This document shows, in pieces, positions 8,499-16,519 of a stretch of 64,000 nucleotides of DNA (positions within the stretch are counted from its first letter, which is position 1; every line of letters begins with the position of its first letter). Made by a program: the position numbers and the translations under genes. Origin of the DNA: an uncultured Oscillibacter sp. GTDB lineage: Bacteria > Bacillota > Clostridia > Oscillospirales > Oscillospiraceae. Under the pieces are notes generated by a model, which ran no database searches, was not told where the DNA came from, and worked only from the letters and a program-made list of their open reading frames with translations. The stretch spans positions 114,445-178,444 of the forward strand of contig CAJUTB010000001.1 of the NCBI GenBank assembly GCA_910589315.1, given 5' to 3'.

Positions 8499-9752
8499 AT
8501 GATCCAGCAAACCATGGATTTTCTTTCTCAGTATGACCCGGAGGTTGGCGCGTCCATTCGGGAAGAGTTCGGCCGGGAACGCCGCAATATTGAGCTGATT
8601 GCTTCCGAGAACATCGTCAGCGAGGCTGTAATGCTGGCTATGGGCACCTGTCTGACCAATAAATACGCCGAGGGCTACCCCGGCAAGCGTTACTATGGCG
8701 GCTGCTACGCCGTGGATATCACCGAGGAAATTGCCCGCAAACGGGCCTGCGAGCTGTTCGGCTGCAACTTTGCCAACGTTCAGCCCCATTCCGGCGCAAA
8801 CGCCAACCTGGCGGCCTTCTTTGCCCTGCTTCAGCCCGGCGAGACCGTCTTGAGCATGAACCTTGCCCACGGCGGCCACCTCTCGCATGGCAGTCCCGTG
8901 AACATCTCCGGCAAATATTTCAACATCGTGCCCTACGGCGTGGAGGACGGTTCCGAGGTCATTGACTATGATAAGGTGATGGAGCTCGCCAAGACGTGCC
9001 GTCCGAAACTGATTCTGGCGGGAGCCAGCGCGTATCCCCGGACGCTGGATTTCCCCAAGTTCCGGGAAATCGCCGATGAGGTGGGCGCGTACCTCATGGT
9101 GGATATGGCCCATATCGCGGGCCTTGTGGCGGGCGGCGTTCATCCGTCGCCGGTGCCCTGCGCGCACGTGACCACCACCACCACGCATAAAACTCTCCGC
9201 GGTCCCCGCGGCGGCCTGATTCTCTGCAATGACGAGGAGATTTATAAGAAAATCAATTCCGCTGTGTTCCCCGGCACCCAGGGCGGTCCGCTGGAACACG
9301 TCATCGCGGCAAAGGCCGTGTGTTTCGGAGAGGCTCTGAAACCGGAATTCAAGGCGTATGCGGAACAGATCGTGAAAAACGCCAAGGCCCTGGCGGACGC
9401 GCTGGTAAAAGAGGGCTTCCGCCTGGTGTCCGGCGGTACGGATAATCACCTGATGCTGGTGGATGTGCGCAACTTCCACATTACCGGCAAAGCCTTTGAG
9501 CATAACCTGGACGAAGTGCAGATTACCGTCAACAAGAATTCCATTCCCAACGACCCGGAGAAGCCTTTTGTGACCAGCGGCATCCGCGTCGGCACGCCGG
9601 CCGTCACTTCGCGGGGCTTCCGGGAGCCGGAAATGGAGAGGATCGCCCGCTGGATGGGCGAAATCGCCCGGGACTTCGAGGGTTCTGCCGCAAAGGTGCG
9701 GAAGGAGGTCGACGCCCTGTGCGCCCGCTTCCCGATTTACGAGGCGCAGTAA
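8499..9752 (+). CDS. glyA: Serine hydroxymethyltransferase
   Basis: PLP enzyme that interconverts serine and glycine with tetrahydrofolate, supplying one-carbon units to purine and thymidylate synthesis. 417 aa, the usual length. Hallmarks are IELIASENIVS near residue 30, the YAEGYPGKRYYGGC substrate loop, HSGANANLAAF, the DMAHIAGLVA aspartate and the PLP lysine in THKTLRGPRGG (about residue 228). The start follows GGAGGG. The stop overlaps the next ATG (TAATG), coupling it to a lipoprotein gene. purA and purB lie a few kb downstream but in a separate transcript. Confidence 0.98.
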   Translation: MIQQTMDFLSQYDPEVGASIREEFGRERRNIELIASENIVSEAVMLAMGTCLTNKYAEGYPGKRYYGGCYAVDITEEIARKRACELFGCNFANVQPHSGANANLAAFFALLQPGETVLSMNLAHGGHLSHGSPVNISGKYFNIVPYGVEDGSEVIDYDKVMELAKTCRPKLILAGASAYPRTLDFPKFREIADEVGAYLMVDMAHIAGLVAGGVHPSPVPCAHVTTTTTHKTLRGPRGGLILCNDEEIYKKINSAVFPGTQGGPLEHVIAAKAVCFGEALKPEFKAYAEQIVKNAKALADALVKEGFRLVSGGTDNHLMLVDVRNFHITGKAFEHNLDEVQITVNKNSIPNDPEKPFVTSGIRVGTPAVTSRGFREPEMERIARWMGEIARDFEGSAAKVRKEVDALCARFPIYEAQ

Positions 9753-10690
9753 TGGGCCGCCGGGCAGTTCTCCTGGTTTTGCTTCTGCTGCTGTGCGCCG
9801 GATGCGGGGCGGAGAAAGTCCCGGAGCCGAAGGAAAAACCGGAGAAGCCGCCGGAGATGGAACTCGCAGAACCGGCCCCGGCGGCCCCGGAGCCGCCGGA
9901 GGAGGAACCGCCTGCGGAGGAAGCTGGAGACCGTGTGCTGCTGACGCTGAAAGCGTCCCTGGACGACGGACGGGAACTGACCCTGGAAGCCGTGGGAAAA
10001 ACGCTGGACGAATATAACTGCGGCGTCCGGGAAATCCGGGTGTACGCCGGAGAGACGCTGGTGCAAACGGTTTTGGCGTTGGAGGCCATTGAACTGGAAT
10101 GGGGTTCCTCGGTGGATCAGATTGGCAGCTATGGATATACCTCCTGCTGGTCCCCGGAGGAAGTCATGACGGTTCTGGACCTGAATTTCGATGGAAACCC
10201 GGACTTCGGCCTGTTCGGCTGGACCACAAACAACACCATTCCCTATTATTATTGGATATGGGACAAAGAGGCGGAGCAGTACCGGTTTACCGGTACGATG
10301 CAGGGCGTGGAGGTCCACCTGGAGACACAGGAGGTTACGGCTGGGCAGAAAACCGGCAGCGGAGGGCGCGAATATACCAAGTTCTATTACCAGCCGGATG
10401 CATCTGGAAACCTGCTGATGACCCGGTATGAAGTTCAGAACTTTGCGCAGAACCCGTACACGGAAAACCCGGATTACGAGCGGCCCGTGGTGGAAACCTG
10501 GACCGTTCGGGAGGGGGCGCAGGTTCGTCCCGGCCCCTTCTCGTACCAGCAGGATGACGTAGCCCTGACCCGCCGGGAGGTTCCGGTTTTGGAGAGCGGC
10601 GGAGACGGAAGCGTTTTCCGTTTTACGGAAATCTGGGAGCTGCGGGACGGCGGGCTGCAATGGGTCCGCCGGGAACCCTATGAGCCGTAA
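9752..10690 (+). CDS. Putative lipoprotein with proline/glutamate-rich linker
   Basis: 312 aa. The lipoprotein signal ends in the lipobox LCAGC (Cys about residue 17), so it should be diacylated and anchored outside the membrane. Residues ~20-55 are a low-complexity Pro/Glu linker; the rest is a beta-rich domain containing VLDLNFDGNPDFGLFGW, a DxNxDGxxD calcium-binding-like loop. The ATG overlaps the glyA stop, so it is translationally coupled to glyA, an odd pairing. Such loops occur in XAC2610-like and FG-GAP-like extracellular proteins. Function unknown. Confidence 0.75.
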   Translation: MGRRAVLLVLLLLLCAGCGAEKVPEPKEKPEKPPEMELAEPAPAAPEPPEEEPPAEEAGDRVLLTLKASLDDGRELTLEAVGKTLDEYNCGVREIRVYAGETLVQTVLALEAIELEWGSSVDQIGSYGYTSCWSPEEVMTVLDLNFDGNPDFGLFGWTTNNTIPYYYWIWDKEAEQYRFTGTMQGVEVHLETQEVTAGQKTGSGGREYTKFYYQPDASGNLLMTRYEVQNFAQNPYTENPDYERPVVETWTVREGAQVRPGPFSYQQDDVALTRREVPVLESGGDGSVFRFTEIWELRDGGLQWVRREPYEP

Positions 10691-10754
10691 TGCACCCCTG
10701 CCGCCGCAGGCACATAGAATGAAATACATCCTATGTGTATTGGAGGCAACTGCT

Positions 10755-11027
10755 ATGGAAGATATTCGTGACGAGTGTGAATGCGGCTGTGAGTGCGAGC
10801 GCAAGGAGCCGGTTTGCATGAATGCCTGTATTATGCGGGTATGGTGCTGTCAGCTGCTGGTGTGCGACCTTTGCACGTCGCAGGAAGTGCTTGTTCATAC
10901 GCCGGAGGCGTGCTGCTTCTGCGTGGGCGAGCGCGTGTGCATTACGTATGACGGCGTGATGACCCGAAGCATCCCGCCCCAGATTCACGCCAGCTGCATC
11001 CGGCGGCTGAACAACGGCTGCTGCTGA
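10755..11027 (+). CDS. Small cysteine-rich protein
   Basis: 90 aa with about 19 cysteines, many in CxC or CC pairs (ECECGCECER, CCQLLVCDLC, CCFCVGERVC, ending GCC). An in-frame start lies 25 residues earlier, but GGAGG at 10742-10746 fits the ATG at 10755. There is no signal peptide or long hydrophobic segment. Cysteines are spread over the whole chain, suggesting metal binding or a disulfide-rich structure such as a spore-coat protein. I do not recognise the family. A strong hairpin terminator follows, so it ends a transcript; the gene after it is a noncoding RNA. Confidence 0.72.
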   Translation: MEDIRDECECGCECERKEPVCMNACIMRVWCCQLLVCDLCTSQEVLVHTPEACCFCVGERVCITYDGVMTRSIPPQIHASCIRRLNNGCC

Positions 11028-11054
11028 TAAAACGCCGGGCCTCCGGGCCCGCGA

Positions 11055-11093
11055 TACGGCGCTGAACGGCTTGTCCGTCCGGCGCCGTTTTTG
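11055..11093 (+). terminator. Intrinsic terminator after the cysteine-rich gene
   Basis: ACGGCGC at 11056-11062 pairs with GCGCCGT at 11082-11088, followed by TTTTTG. It separates the cysteine-rich gene from the promoter of the YrlA-like RNA. Confidence 0.75.
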
Positions 11094-11127
11094 CGCCCCG
11101 CATATAATTTTTGTTCGCCTGCCGCCT

Positions 11128-11156
11128 TGATTTTTCCCCGCAGGGCTGTTAAGATA
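11128..11156 (+). promoter_or_regulatory. Promoter of the tRNA-like RNA / slipin unit
   Basis: TTGATT (about 11128-11133), a 17-bp spacer and TAAGAT (about 11151-11156) place a start near 11163, just before the structured RNA and more than 440 bases before the slipin ATG. Confidence 0.5.
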
Positions 11157-11164
11157 AGGATGCA

Positions 11165-11370
11165 GACCGCCGGGGCGGGCGAGTGAATTCGCCGCGGTGC
11201 GCGAGGATGTTCCAAAGCGTATGCCAAGCGGTACTGTGTGGTAATCGCAGTTGCGATGAGGTTCAACTCCTCTCTTTTTTCGCAGGTTCGAATCCTGCCG
11301 CACGCACAGACGCTTCGGCGTTCGGGCTGCGCCAAGTTGGTTTGGATTTTGCCGGAAACGGCGCAACAAG
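11165..11370 (+). ncRNA. Candidate Y RNA of the YrlA class (tRNA-mimic domain)
   Basis: Noncoding RNA candidate with a tRNA-like core. GTGTG (11236-11240) pairs with CGCAC (11299-11303) as an acceptor-like stem. Next come a D-arm-like hairpin ATCGCA/TGCGAT (11244-11257), an anticodon-arm-like GAGG-TTCAACT-CCTC (11258-11272) and a T-arm GCAGG-TTCGAAT-CCTGC (11282-11298). The normal D-arm, variable region and CCA end are absent, so it is not a plain tRNA. The flanks can pair (CGCCG 11190-11194 with CGGCG 11359-11363; TCCAAA 11211-11216 with TTTGGA 11341-11346), making a long closing stem where Ro would bind in Y RNAs. YrlA RNAs are known tRNA mimics encoded beside RNA-repair genes; here slipin and RlaP-like genes follow. 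Exact ends are uncertain. Confidence 0.6.
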
Positions 11371-11404
11371 ATAGGCGATTCATCATGAAAAAAGGCGAAG
11401 TCCC

Positions 11405-11443
11405 GTTCCAGGAGGCGCGCAAATTCCCCCTGTCTCCTGGAAC
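11405..11443 (+). repeat. 10-bp inverted repeat in the RNA-slipin gap
   Basis: GTTCCAGGAG (11405-11414) and CTCCTGGAAC (11434-11443) around a 19-base loop, with no T-run. It lies in the untranslated stretch between the YrlA-like RNA and slipin and may be a second structured RNA or a processing site. The rest of 11370-11600 has no supported gene; the open frame through it lacks a ribosome site. Confidence 0.4.
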
Positions 11444-11614
11444 AATGAGCGAACGGCCTTGCCTGGAGGCGGATACCGGGCGTATGCAGGACGGGCCAGA
11501 AGCCGTGCTTTCCGCCCGTTCTCCAGCGCACTCAAGCCGCCAGCCGCCGCCGCTCATGGACGGAGCCGGTACGCCCCGTATGAATTTGAATTCTGCCAAG
11601 GGAGGTTGTGCAAG

Positions 11615-12712
11615 ATGCATTATGTGACCGTCAATGAAAACCAGCGAGGATTGCTGTTTCGGCATGGAAAACTCCAGGGACTGCTGTCTCCGGGCCGGCA
11701 TTTGCTGTATGGCGGGCGGCGGGCGGAACTGATATTGTTGAGCCAGCCGGTTCACTCTCCCTCCTGCGGCCTGGAAACGCTGCTGCAATGCCCGGAGATC
11801 GCGCAGGCCGCCGCTGTGGCAGAGGTGCCGGACCAGCATCTGGCTCTGCACTTTGCCGATGGTAAATTTGCAGGCGTGCTGCCCCAGGGCAAATTTGCAT
11901 ACTGGAATATTTTAGAAAAGCATGAGTTCCGGCTGGTGGATATCTCCCGGCCGGAGGTGGATGAAAGCGTCCCGGCATACGTTTTCTCCGAAATGCCTGG
12001 CAGCTACTTTACCCGCGTGGATGTGGCCTCCTACGAGCGGGGACGGCTTTGCCTGAACAACCGCTTTGAGCGGCTTTTGGAGCCGGGTACATATTACTTC
12101 TGGAAGCGGACGCCGGTGAAGGTGGATGTCAGCCTTGTGGATACCCGGCTGACGCAGATGGATATTACCGGACAGGAGATTCTGACCCAGGACAAGGTAT
12201 CTCTGCGGATCAATTTCGTATGCAATTACCGGATTACCGATTATGTGCGCAGCTTCACGGAGATCGATGACTTCCGGGAGCAGCTGCACGTTGCGGCACA
12301 GCTGGCTCTGCGGGATTATGTGGGGAAACATAAGCTGGATGAAATCCTGGAAACGAAAGAGGAAATCTCTCAGTACGTCCTCCAGCGGCTGAGGGAGCAG
12401 GAAAAGACGCTGTTTGTGGAAATCGGCGGCGGCGGAGTGAAGGATATTATCCTTCCCGGCGAGATTCGGGAGATTATGAATACGGTTCTGGCGGCAGAAA
12501 AACGCGCCCAGGCCAGCGTCATTACCCGGCGGGAGGAGGTCGCTTCCACCCGTTCCCTGCTGAACACCGCCAAGCTCATGGACGAAAATCAAACCTTGAT
12601 GCGTCTAAAGGAGCTGGAATATATCGAGCGTATCTGCGCCAACGTGGGAAGCATCCATCTGAACGGTTCCGGCGATCTGCTGGCGCAGCTGACGGAGATT
12701 CTGCGCGGATAA
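11615..12712 (+). CDS. Slipin-family (SPFH/Band 7) protein
   Basis: 365 aa; the ATG at 11615 follows GGGAGG, while the open frame extends 52 codons upstream through noncoding DNA. The slipin block is clear in the C-terminal half: KVSLRINFVCNYRITD, then GVKDIILPGEIREIMN, VLAAEKRAQA, TRREEVASTRSLLNTAKLM and LRLKELEYIERI. Unlike membrane stomatins it has no N-terminal transmembrane helix, matching the soluble slipins found in RNA-repair operons. Those operons pair slipin with an RlaP nucleotidyltransferase and often RtcB, Ro protein and Y RNA. Here RlaP follows by 24 bp and a YrlA-like RNA precedes. Slipins probably form scaffolds; its exact role in RNA repair is not known. Confidence 0.88.
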   Translation: MHYVTVNENQRGLLFRHGKLQGLLSPGRHLLYGGRRAELILLSQPVHSPSCGLETLLQCPEIAQAAAVAEVPDQHLALHFADGKFAGVLPQGKFAYWNILEKHEFRLVDISRPEVDESVPAYVFSEMPGSYFTRVDVASYERGRLCLNNRFERLLEPGTYYFWKRTPVKVDVSLVDTRLTQMDITGQEILTQDKVSLRINFVCNYRITDYVRSFTEIDDFREQLHVAAQLALRDYVGKHKLDEILETKEEISQYVLQRLREQEKTLFVEIGGGGVKDIILPGEIREIMNTVLAAEKRAQASVITRREEVASTRSLLNTAKLMDENQTLMRLKELEYIERICANVGSIHLNGSGDLLAQLTEILRG

Positions 12713-12736
12713 AAGCACTGGAAGGAGGTTTCCGGG

Positions 12737-13501
12737 ATGCGTAATTTGATTTTACAGACCCTGGCGGATATCGAGCGGCGGGAAAACGTGCGGATTCTGC
12801 TGGCGGTGGAGTCGGGGAGCCGGGCCTGGGGCTTTGCGTCGCCGGACAGTGACTACGATGTCCGGTTTCTCTACGTGCGGCCCTGGGCGGACTATCTGCG
12901 GCTGGAGGGCCGGAGGGACGTGCTGGAACTGCCAATCAGCGATCTTCTGGACGTGAACGGCTGGGATCTGGATAAAACGCTGAAACTGCTGCACGGGTCC
13001 AACCCGACGCTTTTTGAGTGGTTTTCCTCTCCGATTGTCTACCGTTCCAGCCCATTTGCAGAGCGGTTCGTGCCCTTTATGCAGGCGTATTACTCGACGA
13101 AAAAAAGCCTGTGGCATTACCTCCGCATGGCTGAACGGAATTACCAGGAGTTTCTGAGGGACCAGGAACTGGTGAAGGCGAAAAAATATTTCTATGTGCT
13201 GCGGCCCGTGCTGGCCTGCCGGTGGATTCTCCGGCGGGGAACGCCGCCGCCTATGCGTTTTTCCGACCTCGCCGCCGCAGAGCTGGACCCGGCTCAAAAG
13301 TCGGCCGTTGATGAACTGCTGGACCTCAAAATCCATGCGCCGGAGGTTCGGCAGATCCCCCGCGTCGAAACGCTGAATGGCTATCTCGAGGAGAGCCTGT
13401 CCGAGATCAAGGCCCGGATCGACGCCTTGCCGGACGCGCCTGCACCGGAGTGGACGGAACTAAACGCGCTGTTTCTCTCGGAAATTGCCCCCGCCGGCTG
13501 A
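12737..13501 (+). CDS. RlaP-type nucleotidyltransferase (RNA-repair pathway)
   Basis: 254-aa protein of the RlaP group (DNA polymerase beta-like nucleotidyltransferase of RNA-repair gene sets). The catalytic pattern is present near the N-terminus: GSRAWGFASPDSDYDVRFLY (residues ~33-52), with the GS motif and the two metal-binding aspartates of DxDxR. A conserved core GSNPTLFEWFSSP and KYFYVLRPVLACRW follow. It is 24 bp after slipin, with GGAGG, and the unit ends at a GC-rich terminator. It probably adds or transfers nucleotides to damaged RNA ends. The substrate is unproven, and no RtcB ligase gene is nearby. Confidence 0.85.
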   Translation: MRNLILQTLADIERRENVRILLAVESGSRAWGFASPDSDYDVRFLYVRPWADYLRLEGRRDVLELPISDLLDVNGWDLDKTLKLLHGSNPTLFEWFSSPIVYRSSPFAERFVPFMQAYYSTKKSLWHYLRMAERNYQEFLRDQELVKAKKYFYVLRPVLACRWILRRGTPPPMRFSDLAAAELDPAQKSAVDELLDLKIHAPEVRQIPRVETLNGYLEESLSEIKARIDALPDAPAPEWTELNALFLSEIAPAG

Positions 13502-13520
13502 CCGGCGGGGATTTTGCTTT
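13488..13520 (+). terminator. Terminator of the slipin-RlaP unit
   Basis: A perfect 9-bp stem CCCCGCCGG / CCGGCGGGG with a CTGA loop, followed by ATTTTGCTTT. It overlaps the last codons and stop of the RlaP gene. Confidence 0.8.
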
Positions 13521-13582
13521 GGGAAGAATTCCCCGCCCTGCGGCCCCCGGGCGGCCCAGGGGGAAAACCGAAAAATAATTCC

Positions 13583-13611
13583 TTTACTTCTTAGAAAAGT
13601 GCCGTTATAAT
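13583..13611 (+). promoter_or_regulatory. purA promoter
   Basis: TTTACT (13583-13588) and TATAAT (13606-13611) separated by 17 bp, with transcription expected near 13618. Confidence 0.6.
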
Positions 13612-13635
13612 AGGAGAGGTTTGAGAAAAATACCA

Positions 13636-13718
13636 GGAGCCGGTTTCGGCTCCCAACACCGGCGCGCCGCTCGCCGCAAAAGCGGCGGCCGTGCAGACGC
13701 AAACGCACGGCCTGGCAG
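13636..13718 (+). promoter_or_regulatory. Hairpin-rich purA leader
   Basis: Three consecutive stems lie between the purA promoter and start: GGAGCCG/CGGCTCC, GCCGC/GCGGC around an AAAA loop, and GCCGTGC/GCACGGC. None ends in a T-run. An attenuator or mRNA-stability leader is possible; it does not match the purine riboswitch core. Confidence 0.35.
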
Positions 13719-13731
13719 GGAGGTTTCTGCT

Positions 13732-15006
13732 ATGTCGAACTGTGCCATTGTGGGCATCAACTGGGGCGACGAGGGAAAGGGCCGTATGGTCGACCTTGTG
13801 ACGCAGGACTATGATGTGGTAGTCCGTTACCAGGGCGGCGGCAACGCCGGACACACCGTCATCAATGAAAAAGGGAAATTTGCCCTGCATCTGCTTCCCT
13901 CCGGCATTTTCCGCCAGGGCGTGGTCAACGTCCTGGGCAACGGCGTCGCATTGGACTGCGAGAGCCTTTTGGGGGAAATGCAGGAGGTCACCGGCAAAGG
14001 CGTGCCCATCACGCCGGAAAATCTCAAGATCAGCAGCCGGGCGTCGCTGCTTCTGCCCTGGCACCGGGAGTTGGATGCCCTGGAGGAACAGCGTCTCGCG
14101 GACAAGAAATACGGTTCTACAAAACAGGGCATTGCGCCGTTTTATTCGGACAAGTACCAGAAAAAAACCGTCATGGCCGGAGAACTGCTCTACCCCGATC
14201 ATCTGCGGGCCCACCTGGAGGACCTGCTGGAGTGGAAGAATCTGACGCTGACCAAGGTTTACGGCGCGGAAGCCTGCACCATGGAGCAGCTGATGCAGTG
14301 GGCAGCGGATTTCGGCGAGAAGATCAAGCCGTTTCTGTGCGACACCGGCGCGTTTTTGCGGCAGGCCCAGGCGGAGGGGAAGAAGATTCTTTTTGAGGCC
14401 CAGCTGGGCGCGCTGCGGGACCTGGATTACGGCATTTATCCCTATACAACCTCCTCCAACGCCGTGGCAGCGTATGCGCCGGTGGGGTCCGGCCTGCCCT
14501 CCGCCAAGCTGGACGAGATCATTGGCGTGGTGAAAGCCTATTCCTCCTGCGTAGGCGAAGGCCCCTTCACCTGCGAATGGTTCGGAGAAGAAGCGGACAA
14601 GCTCCGGGAGGCCGGGGCCGAATACGGCGCGAAAACGGGGCGTCCCCGCCGGGTAGGCCCTATTGATCTGGTGGCGACCCGCTACGGCGTGGAATGTCAG
14701 GGCGCGACCAGCATCGCCCTGACAAAGCTGGACGTGCTGAGCTATCTGGACCGGATTCCCATTTGCTCCAGCTATGAGCTGAACGGACAGCAGACGGATG
14801 CCTTCCCCTTCCCGGCCCTTCTGCCGGAGGCGAAGCCGGTCTTCTGCTATATGGACGGCTGGAAGTGCGACATCTCCTCCGCCCGGAAGTGGGAGGACCT
14901 GCCGGAAGCCGCGCAGAAATACGTGGAGTATATCGAGCGGGAGATCGGCTGCCACATCGGCTATGTGTCTGTAGGTCCGGAGCGGGACTCCATCATCCTG
15001 CGCTGA
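13732..15006 (+). CDS. purA: Adenylosuccinate synthetase
   Basis: Joins IMP and aspartate with GTP to give adenylosuccinate, the first step to AMP. 424 aa, the usual length. The start MSNCAIVGINWGDEGKGRMVDL carries the GDEGKGR GTP-binding loop at residues 11-17 and the catalytic aspartate; GGGNAGHTVI follows at about residue 38, YPYTTSSN near 242 and RRVGPIDLVATRYG near 305. The ATG at 13732 has GGGAGG upstream; an earlier in-frame start would translate the hairpin leader. purB follows 94 bp later, giving both steps from IMP to AMP together. Confidence 0.98.
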   Translation: MSNCAIVGINWGDEGKGRMVDLVTQDYDVVVRYQGGGNAGHTVINEKGKFALHLLPSGIFRQGVVNVLGNGVALDCESLLGEMQEVTGKGVPITPENLKISSRASLLLPWHRELDALEEQRLADKKYGSTKQGIAPFYSDKYQKKTVMAGELLYPDHLRAHLEDLLEWKNLTLTKVYGAEACTMEQLMQWAADFGEKIKPFLCDTGAFLRQAQAEGKKILFEAQLGALRDLDYGIYPYTTSSNAVAAYAPVGSGLPSAKLDEIIGVVKAYSSCVGEGPFTCEWFGEEADKLREAGAEYGAKTGRPRRVGPIDLVATRYGVECQGATSIALTKLDVLSYLDRIPICSSYELNGQQTDAFPFPALLPEAKPVFCYMDGWKCDISSARKWEDLPEAAQKYVEYIEREIGCHIGYVSVGPERDSIILR

Positions 15007-15100
15007 GGAAATTGGCCATGGTTTATGCGGTTTGCGGGCGTTTGTCCCTGCCGGCAGCTTGAACGGCTTCATTTATACAAGAGAAAGGATTGTTTTTCCT

Positions 15101-16519
15101 ATGTCAAAAGACCGTTATGAATCCCCGTTGTCCTCCCGCTATGCGTCGGAATTCATGCTGAATCTGTTTTCCGCCGACACCCGTATTCAGACCTGGCGGC
15201 GGCTGTGGGTAGCCCTGGCCCGGGCGGAGCATAACCTGGGCCTGCCCGTCACGGCGGAGCAGGTGGCCGGGCTGGAAGCGCACATCGCGGATATCGACTA
15301 TGAGTGCGCCGCCCAGCGGGAAAAGGAAGTCCGCCATGATGTCATGGCGCACGTTTACGCCTACGGCAAAGCGGTCCCGTCTGCGGCGGGGATTATCCAT
15401 CTGGGGGCCACCAGCTGCTATGTCACCGACAACGCAGATTTAATCCTCTACCGGGAGGGCCTGCGCTATCTGCGCAAGGGCCTTGTCAGCCTGCTGGCGA
15501 ATCTGTCCGGCTTTGCCCGGCAGTACGCAGACACCCCCACCTTGGGGTATACGCACTACCAGCCCGCCCAGCTGGTTACGGTGGGCAAGCGGGCGGCCCT
15601 TTGGATGCAGGACCTGCTGTCCGACCTGGAGGAATTGGATTTCGTTTTGGAAAACCTCAAATTCCTGGGCTGCCGGGGCACCACCGGCACAGAGGCCAGC
15701 TTCCTGGACCTCTTTGAAGGCGACGGGGAGAAAATCGACGAGATGAACCGCCAGATTTCCGCCGAATTCGGCTTTGAAAAATGTTTCTCCGTCTGCGGAC
15801 AGACCTATCCCCGCAAGGTGGACAGCCGGATTTTGAACGTGCTGTCCTCCGTTGCCCAGAGCTGCTGCCGCATGGCCAACGACATCCGCCTGCTTCAGCA
15901 TGACCGGCAGGTGGAGGAGCCATTTGAGAAGAATCAGATCGGATCTTCCGCCATGGCCTACAAGCGCAACCCCATGCGCTGCGAGCGCATCTGTTCCCTG
16001 GCCCGCTACCTCATGGCCGACGCTCTGAATGGTCCCATGACGGCCTCCGTGCAGTGGCTGGAGCGGACCCTGGACGACTCCGCGAACCGCCGCATTTCCA
16101 TGCCCGAGGGCTTCCTCTGCGCCGACGCCATCCTGCGTCTGGCCCGGAACGTCACCGACGGCCTGCACGTCAACGAAAAGGTCGTGGACCGGACCTGCCG
16201 GGAGTATTTGCCCTTTATCGCCACGGAAAACCTCATGATGGAGGCCGTCAAGCGGGGCGGAAACCGGCAGGAGCTTCACGAAATCATCCGTACCTGCTCC
16301 ATGGCCGCCACCGCCCGGATGAAGGAGGGCGAGTCCTGCGACCTGCTGGCCCGTCTGGCGGCGGAACCCGCTTTCGCCATGACGGAGGCGGAGATGGAGG
16401 CCGTTCTGGACCCGAAGCGGTACACCGGACGCTGCGCCGCCCAGGTGGAGGCGTTCCTGGCGGAGGTGGAACCGCTGCTGGCCCAGGCGGAGAGCGGTAC
16501 GCCGGAGATTAACGTTTAA
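15101..16519 (+). CDS. purB: Adenylosuccinate lyase
   Basis: Splits adenylosuccinate to AMP and fumarate, and SAICAR to AICAR. 472 aa. Family signs are HDVMAHVYAYG near residue 87, THYQPAQLVTVGKRAALW with the catalytic histidine near 150, TEASFLDLF, and the fumarase-superfamily loop GSSAMAYKRNPMRCE near 288-302. The start is the ATG at 15101; 23 in-frame codons upstream are not translated because no ribosome site precedes them. It overlaps lspA by TAATG. Confidence 0.97.
   Translation: MSKDRYESPLSSRYASEFMLNLFSADTRIQTWRRLWVALARAEHNLGLPVTAEQVAGLEAHIADIDYECAAQREKEVRHDVMAHVYAYGKAVPSAAGIIHLGATSCYVTDNADLILYREGLRYLRKGLVSLLANLSGFARQYADTPTLGYTHYQPAQLVTVGKRAALWMQDLLSDLEELDFVLENLKFLGCRGTTGTEASFLDLFEGDGEKIDEMNRQISAEFGFEKCFSVCGQTYPRKVDSRILNVLSSVAQSCCRMANDIRLLQHDRQVEEPFEKNQIGSSAMAYKRNPMRCERICSLARYLMADALNGPMTASVQWLERTLDDSANRRISMPEGFLCADAILRLARNVTDGLHVNEKVVDRTCREYLPFIATENLMMEAVKRGGNRQELHEIIRTCSMAATARMKEGESCDLLARLAAEPAFAMTEAEMEAVLDPKRYTGRCAAQVEAFLAEVEPLLAQAESGTPEINV

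Noticed and set aside
11236..11306. A normal tRNA gene
   Set aside because: The D-arm is reduced to a 2-base loop, no CCA end follows, the anticodon-like loop has C at the usual purine position, and a long flanking stem encloses it; YrlA fits better.
11183..11627. Open frames through the tRNA-like RNA and the 5' extension of slipin
   Set aside because: No ribosome site, and they cross strong RNA structure; the slipin ATG at 11615 has GGGAGG.
13591..15072. Long open frame opposite purA
   Set aside because: Shadow; purA motifs are complete on the other strand.
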